A stretch of DNA of 64,000 nucleotides, from the NCBI GenBank assembly GCA_022457155.1, contig JAJGOT010000438.1, positions 401,001-465,000 of the forward strand. The letters run 5' to 3'. A program made the position numbers and the translations under genes. Numbering within the stretch: the stretch's first letter is position 1; the number at the start of each line of letters is the position of its first letter. This document shows, piece after piece, positions 1-10,200 of this stretch. The notes under the pieces were generated by a model. That model did no database searches, was not told where the DNA came from, and was given only the letters and a program-made list of their open reading frames with translations. This DNA comes from Cladopsammia gracilis. Lineage: Eukaryota > Cnidaria > Anthozoa > Scleractinia > Dendrophylliidae.

Positions 1-54
1 CACTCCTTTCACGGGAACATATGAACCTACAATTGACCTGCTCCCAAAGTCAGT

Positions 55-125
55 GGCTTCATAGCTCAGTTGGTAGAGCATCGCACCGGTATCGCGAGGT
101 CACGGGTTCGAACCCCGTTGAAGTC
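55..125 (+). tRNA. tRNA-like gene, isotype uncertain (GGT in anticodon position)
   Basis: A 71-nt cloverleaf-like sequence. The 7-bp acceptor stem (GGCTTCA with TGAAGTC) closes with one G-T pair. The A box TAGCTCAGTTGG lies at 62-73 and the B box GGTTCGAACCC at 105-115. The T-arm is perfect. The anticodon loop reads CCGGTAT, so GGT (Thr) occupies positions 34-36, but position 33 is C instead of the invariant U and the anticodon stem has a mismatch. It is therefore probably a tRNA-derived repeat or pseudogene that keeps its Pol III promoter, not a working tRNA. Confidence 0.6.
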
Positions 126-330
126 CTGAATTTTTTTCTGGCTTCTTTTCGCAATTGCTTAAATTGCGTTCACAACTGCGAGGATCATTCTTCATTTAAT
201 TTAAATATTGATCAGTCGAATTTACCGTCGAAGTTTAGACATCTCTGGCCGCAGGGCATTAATGATGATAAGAGATTTCAAACGATTTTAAACAGTACCA
301 TTACGAATTCTAATTGGATGACATATGATT

Positions 331-394
331 GTAAAATAATCTCACTACAAACAATAGCCCTGGGCGCGGGACTAAGTTATGGGAAGATACCCGC
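331..394 (-). repeat. Split direct repeat Y2
   Basis: 64 bp nearly identical to 645-709, differing by one extra G in the second copy. It is the outermost 3' repeat of the minus-strand YR element. Confidence 0.7.
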
Positions 395-465
395 GACTGC
401 CAGGACAAGATGTGAGACAAATGTAGGGGGCGAAGCCGACCGCCACCAGGGGAGGTGGGAGGGTC

Positions 466-644
466 GAAACGTAACCGTATTCGCCCTGAACTCCGTTAAA
501 CTGACCACGAGGTGAATGAAAAGACCGATATTTGAGGCGGAGGCCGCAAAGCATCATGCCGAGAGCGCGCAAGAGCAGCCCGCCGGAACTTAGGGAACTC
601 AGTCCCTTCCGCGCAATGGGCTAATTAAGTATGCAGTGAGAATA
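466..644 (-). repeat. Split direct repeat X2
   Basis: 179 bp almost identical to 3083-3261. It directly abuts Y1 at 645. Confidence 0.8.
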
Positions 645-709
645 GTAAAATAATCTCACTACAAACAATAGCCCTGGGCGCGGGGACTAAGTTATGGGAA
701 GATACCCGC
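645..709 (-). repeat. Split direct repeat Y1
   Basis: 65-bp copy of 331-394 lying directly next to X2, between X2 and the recombinase frame. Confidence 0.75.
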
Positions 710-855
710 TCCCGCCCCAGACATTCTGCCGTCAATTCCGGGAAAAAAGGTCAATACAACCCCAACAGGAAAGGAGCACACTTTACTTCTTCCATTACTC
801 AGAAACTACTCCTATACCTAACAAGGTGGTGTTTATGAAATAAAGCACACGTAGT

Positions 856-1350
856 CTAAACAGCGGACTGTAAATTATCCGGGTGTGACACTGGTGTGAA
901 ATGAGTTGAAGCCGTCCTAGGGAAAACCGATTCTAGTATGGTAAGAGACGCGTTAGCGTCCGAGCGTTGCATATACCTCTTCGCCACCTCCCCACTTTTC
1001 CAGCCCAAATACTGGACCACGTCTTCCTGCGAGCAACCCAAAAGGCGAAGAGTGGTAGATAACCCAACGCGAAAACTATGCGGGGTTTCCCCCGCATGGA
1101 GTTTAGCCTCCAAAAGATACTTCTTCAAACGGTTGTATACCGCATAGCCCGTAAAAGGCTTATCGCTCAATGATTTGTTACGCAAATGGGCGAGATTGCC
1201 CAAACTTGGGCGAGACGCCACCAATTCCGGAGGAGACAAGGGGCCACCAAAGGGAGGGGCTCCCTGTGTAAGACAGCGAAGGGGTACGTCCGCCAAAGAG
1301 GTGAATCCCTGAGCTGCTTGCAGTCTAGTGGCGAACAAAGGGGGACCCAC
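856..1350 (-). CDS. Tyrosine recombinase, C-terminal catalytic part (partial)
   Basis: A 164-residue open frame. Residues ~90-130 carry the catalytic end of a tyrosine recombinase: HSFR (the HxxR box), a downstream YLGW (third conserved His/Trp position), and KRYM with the nucleophilic tyrosine. In DIRS/Ngaro elements this enzyme recombines circular cDNA into the host genome. The N-terminal half with the first catalytic Arg is not convincingly recognisable, so the protein is probably truncated by the internal deletion. The true start is unknown; the frame opens at its first ATG. A Crypton-type recombinase is possible, but the flanking split repeats favour a retroelement. Confidence 0.65.
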   Translation of the reverse strand: MGPPLFATRLQAAQGFTSLADVPLRCLTQGAPPFGGPLSPPELVASRPSLGNLAHLRNKSLSDKPFTGYAVYNRLKKYLLEAKLHAGETPHSFRVGLSTTLRLLGCSQEDVVQYLGWKSGEVAKRYMQRSDANASLTILESVFPRTASTHFTPVSHPDNLQSAV

Positions 1351-1711
1351 CTAAAGCGTAACAGACAAAACAAAAAAATGAGGGATAAAAATACGCTAGA
1401 ATAAAAAACCAGGGAGCCCAACCCTCTGTTGACCTCAAGCTCCGAATCAGATCCGGAATAGAGACTGAGAAGGTCCCCCCAAGGTCAACTGAGGAGAGGG
1501 CAAGGTCCCACCCAAACACAAAACACAAAAGGCGTGGATGCTAAATGAACTTTATTTCAAGAGGATAACAAAACAACTCAAAACGCGTAGCTACCACAAA
1601 CTGAGGTACATACGGCTTGCGCGCGCAGAAACACAGCGGGACGCAATAAGCCTAGGATAACATTACAGACTTCACAACATGCAATAGCCCGGGTCGCTGA
1701 AAGCACGTGGC

Positions 1712-2218
1712 GCCTCTACGGGACGCTGGCTCCGAGCCACAAAACATAAAATTCTGAAAACATGTGACGACTATCCAGAGCACTGGCCCTCCAGGCCACG
1801 AAATATAAAACTCTGAAAAACATGTCATGCCTCTCCGGGGCGATGGCTCTCCAGGCCATGAAATACAAAACTCTGAAAAAACACGTCACGCCTCTCGGGG
1901 GCGCTGGCTCTCCAGGCCATGAAATATTAAACTCTGAAAAAACATATCACCCCTCACCGGGGCGCTGGCTCTCCAGGCCATGAAATATAAAACTCTGAAA
2001 AATATGCCGCGCCTCCCCGGGGCGCTGGCCCTCCAGGCCATGAAATACAAATTTAAAAAATATGTTACGCCTCTCCGGGGCGCTGGTTCTCCAGGCCAGG
2101 AAACACAAAACTCTGAAAAACATGTCACGCCTCTCCGGGGCGCTGGCTCTTCGGGCCGTGAAATATAATACTCTGAAAAACATGTCACGCCTCTCCGGGG
2201 CGTTGGCTCTAGGCCATA
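1712..2218. repeat. ~60-bp minisatellite, about 8 copies
   Basis: Tandem unit built on CTCTCCGGGGCGCTGGCTCT followed by CCAGGCCATGAAATA and CTCTGAAAAACATGTCAC. Copies differ by a few bases each. The open frames here on both strands are repeat translation, not genes. Confidence 0.9.
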
Positions 2219-2227
2219 GCGCAAAGC

Positions 2228-2745
2228 AAAAAGGTGCTACAATAGAACCAAATAAGAAACGATAGCACCTACTGATGGCGTCGCCTGTGGAACAATAAGC
2301 GCGAATGGAAAAAAGCGCCGCCTGAAATAATAAGCGCGGATAAAAACAACAATACAACAGAACCAAATAAAAACAATAAGGCCTAATGAGAGCGCCGCCC
2401 AAAATAATAAGCGCGAACGAAAACAACAATACAGAAGAACCAAAAAACCGAAAAACGCCTAATGAGGGCGCCGCCCGAAACAACAAGCGCGAATAAAAAC
2501 AACAATACGATAGAACCAAATAGAAAACAATAGCGCCTAATCCACATCTACATTTAAAAGTCGGTAAAATCCGAAGACATCACACCAACTAAGACAGCGA
2601 GCGCCGCCGAAACAATAAGGCGAACAAAAACAATCATACAGAAGAACCAAAATAAAAAACAACAACGCCCAATGAGGGCGCCGCCTAAAACAATAAGCGC
2701 GAATAAAAACAACAATAACAATAGAACCAAAAAGAAACGATACCA
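2228..2745. repeat. ~76-bp degenerate minisatellite, about 6 copies
   Basis: Repeated block with AAAACAACAATAC, AGAACCAAATA and GAGGGCGCCGCC plus AATAAGCGCGAA. Spacing between copies is about 76 bp with indels. It fills the internal region of the YR element. Confidence 0.8.
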
Positions 2746-2940
2746 CCTAACGGGGCGCGTAGGAAGCAAATAAGCCAAAATAAAAATAGGACCAAAGCGC
2801 ACTGAGCAGAAAAAATAGACAAACAAACGGGCAGCGATACGTGAGGCGAGCTACAAGCGGGGAAGTGAACACGCTGAACGCAACAATGCGACAGAAACTA
2901 ACCGAGGGAGGCGCATACCAAGACAAGGACAAAATATTAC

Positions 2941-3054
2941 CTATCGATCGGCCGCTTGAGCTGCAGGAACCGCAGGTTCAACCACTTCAACTGGTGCGGG
3001 TTCAGGAACCGCAGGAGCGGGCGGCGGAGGTAAGACTTCGTCGACATCTGCCAT
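2941..3054 (-). CDS. Short Pro/Ala-rich ORF (possible gag start remnant)
   Basis: A 37-residue frame starting MADVDEVLPPPPAP and ending QAADR. It begins 29 bp inside repeat X1, where the first ORF of a YR retroelement would begin. The composition is strongly Pro/Ala/Val/Glu. I infer it is the remnant N-terminus of the first (gag-like) ORF, cut off by the internal deletion. No domain is recognisable. Confidence 0.35.
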   Translation of the reverse strand: MADVDEVLPPPPAPAVPEPAPVEVVEPAVPAAQAADR

Positions 3055-3261
3055 GAGGGCTGGTGGCGGTCAAACAAGAATAGAAACGTAACCGTATTCG
3101 CCCTGAACTCCGTTAAACTGACCACGAGGTGAATGAAAAGACCGATATTTGAGGCGGAGGCCGCAAAGCATCATGCCGAGAGCGCGCAAGAGCAGCCCAC
3201 CGGAACTTAGGGAACTCAGTCCCTTCCGCGCAATGGGATAATTAAGTATGCAGTGAGAATA

Positions 3262-3745
3262 ATGAAGAGTCAGTAACGACTGAGCCTCATGTAAACCCAC
3301 ACATTGATTCAACAATACAAGATAACCAACTAAATGATCATTTCATTGCTGTCTTGGAACAAACTGACATACCACTAGCGTCAAGTGTAACGAACATTTC
3401 AATCCAAGGAAAGATCTGTGGTTCTGATTTGATGTTTCTATTGGATACGGGAGCTTCTTTCTCCGCGGTCCAGGGTACAGGGCCAAATTGAAGTCCCCTT
3501 CAGCATGGAAACAACCATTACCCTTTCAAAGCGCTCATTATAGAACGAACAACAACAACAAACACGACTTAAAAGGTTATTAGATACCTACAAGGACGTT
3601 TTTGCATATACCCCGGACCAATTGGGTCGGAGTTCAGTAGTAAAGCACACAACTGATACGAAGAGTTACCCTCCAATCCGCCTTAGGCCTTATCGCACCA
3701 CTCCAACCAACAAAGGGGAAATCGAGAAATAAATTAATGAGATGC
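3262..3745 (+). pseudogene. Ty3/gypsy-type pol remnant (protease and start of RT)
   Basis: Two recognisable pieces on the plus strand. At about 3435-3460 the translation gives LLDTGAS, the aspartic protease active site, preceded by a typical beta strand. At about 3565-3745 the frame reads KDVFAYTPDQLG and then PPIRLRPYR, the N-terminal linker of gypsy reverse transcriptases just before the polymerase domain, followed by a stop. Sequence between them is deleted or frameshifted and nothing of RNase H or integrase follows. It is a dead fragment directly adjacent to the YR element. Confidence 0.7.
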
Positions 3746-4639
3746 TAATAGTCCGGCGGCATAGCTCGAAATTTCAGGCGAATTGTGCACTTTTTGATAC
3801 AAGCATGAAATTTGGCACACTGATAGTGGTCATCAAGACAAGTATTTTCAGATATAGTGCCACGCTGGAATTGCGCTCGTTACCATGGAAACCACAAATT
3901 ATTAGTGTTCATGGAATTCCCCTGTTTTCGCAGACTTTTGCAAATGTTATCGTTTCGGGGTACTAACTTGTTTAAGATGCACGTTGTCTTTATATCATAT
4001 CACACTTATATTAAACTATACGTTGTCGTAGCAACGGAAAACTTAAATCGTTTTAGAACTGCGGTGGTTCTCCTGCCGTACTGAGCATTATTCAAAACCC
4101 AAAACCTTCGAAACCGTTTAATTTCGGACGAATAATTTTCGGACTAGTTTCTTGTGATTTCGTACGAAATTCGAATAAATTTTTGGACATTTGAATTATC
4201 TTGAAATAGCGTTGAAATGGAGTTAAACTTCCTTACGGAACTGATTCCGGAAGCACTTTTAATTTATCTGAAATTAAACACGTTCGAATTTTCGTAAAGC
4301 TTCGAAACAGCTGACAATCCGGTATAACTGATTGTAATTTCATCTTTTCTTTCGATGTTGAACTCTTCGGCACAGGTTTCCACAAAGGACGGGCGTTTCT
4401 TGAAATACTGTCGTCTATTGGCTTAGAGGCACGAGACTTTTTTTTATGAAAGCTTCGAACTGATACTTGCCAATGCCCTCAATCTTGTTCAACTTGAGAG
4501 GCTTTCATTGCTGGATCAGCTACGTCTTTCGATACAAGTGAGATCAAGTCTGTACTTTCTTCCTCAAACGGGTTGCCAAGCTTTTCGATTTTAGAAACAA
4601 GATATTAAACGTGACTGGTGAACCGTACTTGACTTGCAG
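3746..4639. other. No gene seen
   Basis: AT-rich sequence with short frames only. 3770-3960 resembles a dispersed repeat (AAATTTGGCACACTGATAG context), but I cannot assign a family. Confidence 0.3.
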
Positions 4640-6304
4640 TAGATTGCTCATGGTGAGGCGTCAAGGGTATGATCGGGGTTCTGCTTCTTCTGTTCTGCGT
4701 ACTCAAACTCTTTCACCATTCTTGCCAGCTCCGGTCCTGCCACCACCCACCTTAAAAGAGCATTAGGATTCTCAATGATTCCAATAACCCCACTCTACCT
4801 TAATTAACTCGTTGTTCTGCTCATGAGCATGATCTAATGGTGCAGACGAAAAGGCGTTAGTTGTCTTCTGTACTGTGAGTTTTCCATCACTCATGAACTC
4901 GTTGTAGACGTGCGGATGTCTGTTTGGAAGTTTGACGTGTCCCTTGCATGGACAGGAAAACCATCGCGCATAATTGGTGCGATCTAGAGCGAACATCCAA
5001 GGGGTAATTGCCGTCAATACTGCAGTGTACAGTCTGAAGTTCGACTCTCGAAAAGAGCGTACTAGAATAAGAATTAGTAACTCAAACTTGAGGGTCATAT
5101 TCCAGAATTGGAACTGCATGATCTTGCTGGCGTGATGATCGCTCTGTTCGGGGAATGGAGGAGCATCTTCAACAGATTCTGAAAACTTCTTGTAAGCCCT
5201 GTGTTGGATTATTTATAATGAGGATACAGTGACTTGTAGGCGTTTCTGGTGCGCGTGATGTGCGCCAAAGACACTAATGACTCCGCCCTTCCAGTTGTTG
5301 TTATCCTGGCTTGCGCAACAGCATCTGTCCACCCGCTTCCTAAGAGCAAAGATCCTCTAATTGCCTTGAGAGCTGCTAACTCTGTGTGGGGTCCCCCAAG
5401 CATAACCACCAGCTTCTCTTCTGCCATCGTGTCTGGACTCATCCATTATTCATCCTTAGCTACAGTATACAGGGGTTGATCGAATGCTATAACTGCAGCT
5501 TGGTCTGGGTTGAGATATTGTACAGCTTTCATAACAACAATTATGGCATGCTTGATCATGGCTAGAGAATGTGCACATTCTGAAAAAAGAGGTTATAAAG
5601 AGCTTTGACATCTTGTGTTGACATGCTTCTGTCGTTCTGTGTGGCAGGCAAGCTACGATACTGTTTTGCCATTACTAACTGGCTTCACCCCGGTAGATGA
5701 AATATCCTATGTTTCTCTCCGTCAGCTCGTCTACATGTTCTCTCATGTGGTCGAGCCATTCAGTCTCTTTCGTTGTGGCCAAAGATGATTGATTCATCAT
5801 CACGCTTTAGACTCAGTTACACTGTGTACTTGGCACCTTGAGACCACCTTTTTGACTTGACAATGAGCAAATGTTATTGCAACTGGACGGTAATGGAGTT
5901 ATGGTCTTCGCTGTAGACACATTTCTTAGCTTAATGCTTGCGTTGTCTACACCGTCCCCTTCGACAGTAGGATGCTGTATTAGTGAAATGTTAGGCCGTG
6001 AAATGAACTTGTAACCGTTGTCGATGTTATCGACTGCGGCTGCAGTGAATATGTTCGCTTTGAGGTTGGAAGCAGGACATATCGTGTCCGGTTACTTGAA
6101 CTGTTCACAAACTGCATTTGCCGCATCTGACGATAGCCGTAGCACGTTATCATATGAAATCGACATCCCAAGAGCATGCAATCTGTCTATCAACTCTTTC
6201 TTGCGTGTTGTCACATGCAGCATCACTCGTATGTATATTGGTAAAGGGGTTTCTTGGCTTTTGACACGCCGAGTACCTTCCTCGGTTTTACGGGCGTACT
6301 TCAC
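4640..6304 (-). pseudogene. Decayed copy of an unnamed multi-copy cnidarian protein family
   Basis: Read on the minus strand, conserved blocks appear in the right order but in different frames. 6304-6092 has TRKKELIDRLHALGMSISYD. About 6085-5830 has FTAAAVDNIDNG and ISLIQHPT. About 5560-5460 has VIAFDQPLYTVAK. 5400-5210 has KLVVMLGGPHTE and HITRTR. 5119-4772 has LDRTNYARWFSCP and AHEQNN. About 4790-4690 has ENPNALLRW and AGPELAR. I recognise these as blocks of a large protein family found in many copies in anthozoan genomes. I know no function or formal name for it. At least four frameshifts and stops make this copy non-coding. The block order shows that one ancestral protein of several hundred residues is represented. 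Confidence 0.65.
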
Positions 6305-6321
6305 GCTGTTGAATTTCAGAA

Positions 6322-6420
6322 TAGCAGTGAATTTTTCTACGCCGAGCTACGCCGAACGAGAAAGAAACCACTGCGAGCATCCCTTAGCTTTTCCATCGAG
6401 CACGTGCAGCCACGTGATGC
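6322..6420 (+). repeat. Inverted repeat arm, left
   Basis: 6335-6382 is the reverse complement of 11671-11718 with two mismatches in 48 bp, and weaker similarity continues on both sides. The arms surround the LINE insertion, so they may be the ends or halves of a palindromic DNA element split by it. Confidence 0.6.
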
Positions 6421-6960
6421 CCCACGTGATGCATTTGACGTCAGTTCACCTTGTTTCGAGGGAAAAATATTTCCCACGGCAATTTAATAGGTTCCATGCG
6501 TAGAAAACAAAAACTAAAAATTATCGTCAAAGGAAGGGCGAAATTTTTTTTCTTTGTCAAGTTTGGCAGATTAAATAACACTGTATTCAATACAACGATC
6601 CTTTCTATCGAAAGTTAACGATAAGATGGGTTTTAAATCTGTTTTTGCTTAATTGAACGGTTTGTTTACGTCGAGCTGTTCTATGCGCGTGTTAGTCACG
6701 CCATCATAATTTGAAAAAACCGTTTGGGCTAAATACTCAGCACGTTTGCGTTATTTGCTCATTTTTTCGACGTTTGTAACTTTGAAAAACGTTAAAAAGG
6801 TGTTCTTTCGAATTTGTTTTGTTTCTTCAAGCAATTTATGGCGTGAAAAGTGGCGTTTTCGAAACATAATAATAGATGCACAGCAGATCACAACGAAATG
6901 TATTATCACAGAAGAATGTAATGCGCATTAATTTGAAATCATTACTAAAGCATGGACGCC

Positions 6961-7012
6961 ATTTTTTTTTATTTTTTTTTTATTTTTTTTTTATTTATTT
7001 TTTTTATTTTGT
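6961..7012 (-). other. A-rich 3' tail of the LINE
   Basis: T-rich run on the plus strand with single A interruptions about every ten bases, which is the poly(A)-like tail of the minus-strand element. It abuts the candidate target duplication. Confidence 0.75.
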
Positions 7013-7025
7013 ACAATACATTTGT

Positions 7026-7159
7026 TACATCACTGCATTACAATATGATACTACATTTTTTACATCACTGCATTACACTATGATACTACATTTTTACATC
7101 ACTGCATTACAATATGATACTACATTTTTTACATTACTGCATTACAATATGATACTACA
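7026..7159 (-). repeat. ~35-bp tandem repeat in LINE 3' UTR, 4 copies
   Basis: The unit ACATCACTGCATTACAATAT followed by GATACTACATTTTT is repeated four times with single-base changes, between the ORF2 stop and the tail. Confidence 0.85.
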
Positions 7160-7221
7160 CGAACTACGCAAACGTACGGTTACATTTACAAATTTACCAA
7201 TATTAATTAAAGAACGACTAA

Positions 7222-10200
7222 TTATAGAAGAACTATCCACTTTCGGCGAAAAGCAGCCAAGCATTTCTTTGCAATTTCAGTTTCTTTAATTATTTCAATT
7301 TTTTCTTGGATTCGCAGCAGGAAGTTACAGAAGTATAGTTCACCTTGGCGCCTGTTTGACGTGCAGAATATATAGTATTTTGCTATTAGAATTGAGTAGT
7401 TTAATGCCTGCCAGTATTTTGTATTGTCAAAATAGCCGTATAATATGCTACCGTGTTTTAAAGAAAGTCTTTCACCTGCTTTTTCAAACCACCATTCTTG
7501 AAACGTATTCCAGAAGGAGAGTGATTTACTACATTGGATTAACATATGTTTTAAAGTTTGCTTCTCCCACCCACATAACGGACAAAGATCACTTTCAGAG
7601 ATACCGTCACGGAAAACGCTCGTTTGAGTAGGGAGTATGTTGTGTATAATTTTGTATTGAAACATTATGAGTTTAACTTCTTTTGTAACTATGAAAGGCA
7701 TTTGGTAAACTTTATGAACATTATTTTCTAAAAAGCCGTGTCGTAAAATTTTAGTTTGAGAGGTTGGTGGTACGAAAGTGTTTTTTAAGATTGCAGAATA
7801 AATAGAACTTGTGATTAGGGGTGTGGTAGAAGTATCGTTGAGGTTGTTTTGACCATGCGGTTTTAAAGCATTTTTCCACGCGCGAGGAATGGCGTTGATA
7901 AGACCATAAAACTTCGTAAAGGGTACATCTAAATTAAACTTTGTTTTGAATTCTAAAAAACTACAGAGGTTGCCTTGTTCATTCAGTAAATCTTGCACAT
8001 GAATAACATTTTTTGCAAACCATTTTCTATAAAAAACTTGCTTCTTATCAATTAAAATATTACAGTTGTTCCATATAATTTCATTTTTTATATTGGTAGT
8101 AGTACGATCAGGTAAGTTTTTGAAGTCGCGCCAATAATCGAGAATCATGCGATAAAAAATAGGGAGGCTCTCTAGCTTAAGTAATTCGGTTTTGTAGTTA
8201 CATTTTGTCAGAAAAGAGAAATTTCCGAGGTGATTTACACACTGGTTAGGAATAATTTTCCAAGAAGCAGAAGATTGACTTTGAATTCTACTAATCCAAG
8301 CAATTTTCAAAGCTTTTTCCATAATTTCAAAATCGCACATTTTGAGGCCACCTTCTTTTTTTTCTGCGATGACCGTTCTTTTTTTAATTTTGGGGGGTTT
8401 GCCGTCCCAAATGAAACCGAAAATAATTTTATTTATTTGTTGTATAAAATGTTTTGGCACATTTAAAACAGAAGCGTTAAAAGTCAGTTTAGAGAGTCCT
8501 AATGTTTTTACGATATTGATTTTTCCGTACAACGTAAGTTTTCTTTTTTGCCAGGTATTTAAAGTTTTCTCTAAATCTCGAATTTTGGTTCCAAAGTTGA
8601 GTTCTTCCGCATCTGTTTGATTTTGTGAGAAAAATATTCCGAGAGATAGTATCGGTTCTTTTGGCCATTTGAAACCAAAAGGGGTGTCTTGATTGTTTTT
8701 CCATTGTCCTAGCCACATTGCTTCAGTTTTAGCAGTGTTTATTTCCAGCCCAGAGAGAGAGTTAAAATCATTTAGAAATTTAAGTAGTTCGGAAACGGAT
8801 TCTTGGTCGCGGACAAAGACAGTAGTGTCGTCAGCGTATTGTGATACTTTTATTTCTTGATTATCTACTTGGATGCCTTTTATAGATCTATTGCTTTTTA
8901 AGGCTCTCGCTAGAAGTTCAATCCCCAGGACAAATAAGAGACCCGATAGAGGGCAACCTTGTCGAACACCTCGCTGCAAAGAGAAGAAATTTGAAGCATG
9001 CCCATTATTTAAAACACAGCTAGAAACGTTATTGTAGAATATGTTGAACCAGTTTATAATGTCAGGTCCGAAATTAAAAGATTTAAGAGCGGCGTTAAGG
9101 TATGGCCATTCAATCGAATCAAATGCTTTTTTAAAATCAAGAAATATTGCAATGCCTTTTTTGTTTGTCTGGTTGGTATATTGTATTATGTCTTGAATAA
9201 GCCGAATGTTTTCACCAATGTAACGGCCTTTCACATAACCAGTTTGGTCAGGATTTATAATGCTAGGGAGCACTTTTTCAAGTCTTTTTGCTATAGCTTT
9301 AGTAAGGATTTTGTAATCGACATTAAGGAGTGATATAGGCCTTAAATTTTCTAAAATAGTGGTGTCTTTAGACTTTTTTGGAATAAGCGAGATTATACCT
9401 CTCCTTTGGCTAATAGATAGCATCCCCGATTGAAAAGCAAAGTTGAAACTATCTGTCATTTCTTTACTGATTTCAGGCCAAAAAAAGCGATAGAATTCAA
9501 CAGGAAAACCATCAGTACCAGGTGTTTTGTGTTTTTTGAAGTCTTTTTGTGCATTAAAGCATTCTTCTACGGTGATTAGGCCTTCACACGAATTCATTTC
9601 TTCCTCATTTAAAGTGGTTACGTTTTCTTGGTTGAAGAAAGCTGATTCTTTGAGTTCAGATTCGGTGATTGTGACCTTTGATTTGTAAAGAGATTCATAA
9701 AAACGTTTTTCTTCTTCTAGAATTTTGAATTGATCATCAGTGTAAACATTTTCAGCTAATTTTAATCTTGTCACTGTCTTTTTGGCGTGATTTCGTTTTT
9801 CTAGGCCGTAAAAGTATTTCGTGTTACGTTCACCTTGTTCGTGCCATCTTACTTTACTTCTCAAAATCGCACCTTTCGTTTTATATGTCATTAGTTTTTT
9901 AAGACGCGATTTTTCAATTTCGAGTTCAAGTATAAAGTTTTTATTGTGTGGATGTTTCTCAGCTTGTGCTTGTAACTTGTCTATTTTTGCTTGTATATCT
10001 TTTTCCTTGTCCCTAAATATTTTTGCCTTTCTTTTAGAGTATTTAACTGTAAAACCTCTAATTTCCATTTTTATAAGATCCCACTTCAACCCTAAGTTTG
10101 TGATATTATTGTATTTTAATTTAAAATCAGAAATATTTTCTCGTAAAGCTGCAATATATTTTTCATCTTCAAGAAGTGAGGTATTAAACTTCCAAAAACC

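Larger units (their letters stand above)
331..3261 (-). mobile_element. Non-autonomous tyrosine-recombinase retroelement (Ngaro/PAT-like split direct repeats)
   Basis: Read on the minus strand, the order is a 179-bp repeat X1 (3261-3083), an internal region ending in a tyrosine-recombinase reading frame, a 65-bp repeat Y1 (709-645), X2 (644-466) abutting Y1, then Y2 (394-331). This X1-genes-Y1-X2-Y2 order is the split direct repeat layout known for Ngaro/PAT members of the DIRS order, which integrate through a YR protein and make no target duplication. No reverse transcriptase or RNase H can be read inside; minisatellites fill 1.7-2.75 kb. I infer an internally deleted derivative. A 71-bp gap between X2 and Y2 is not canonical. 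Confidence 0.65.

Noticed and set aside
1686..2745. Possible CRISPR-like array
   Set aside because: Units are contiguous minisatellite copies without unique spacers, in a eukaryotic genome.
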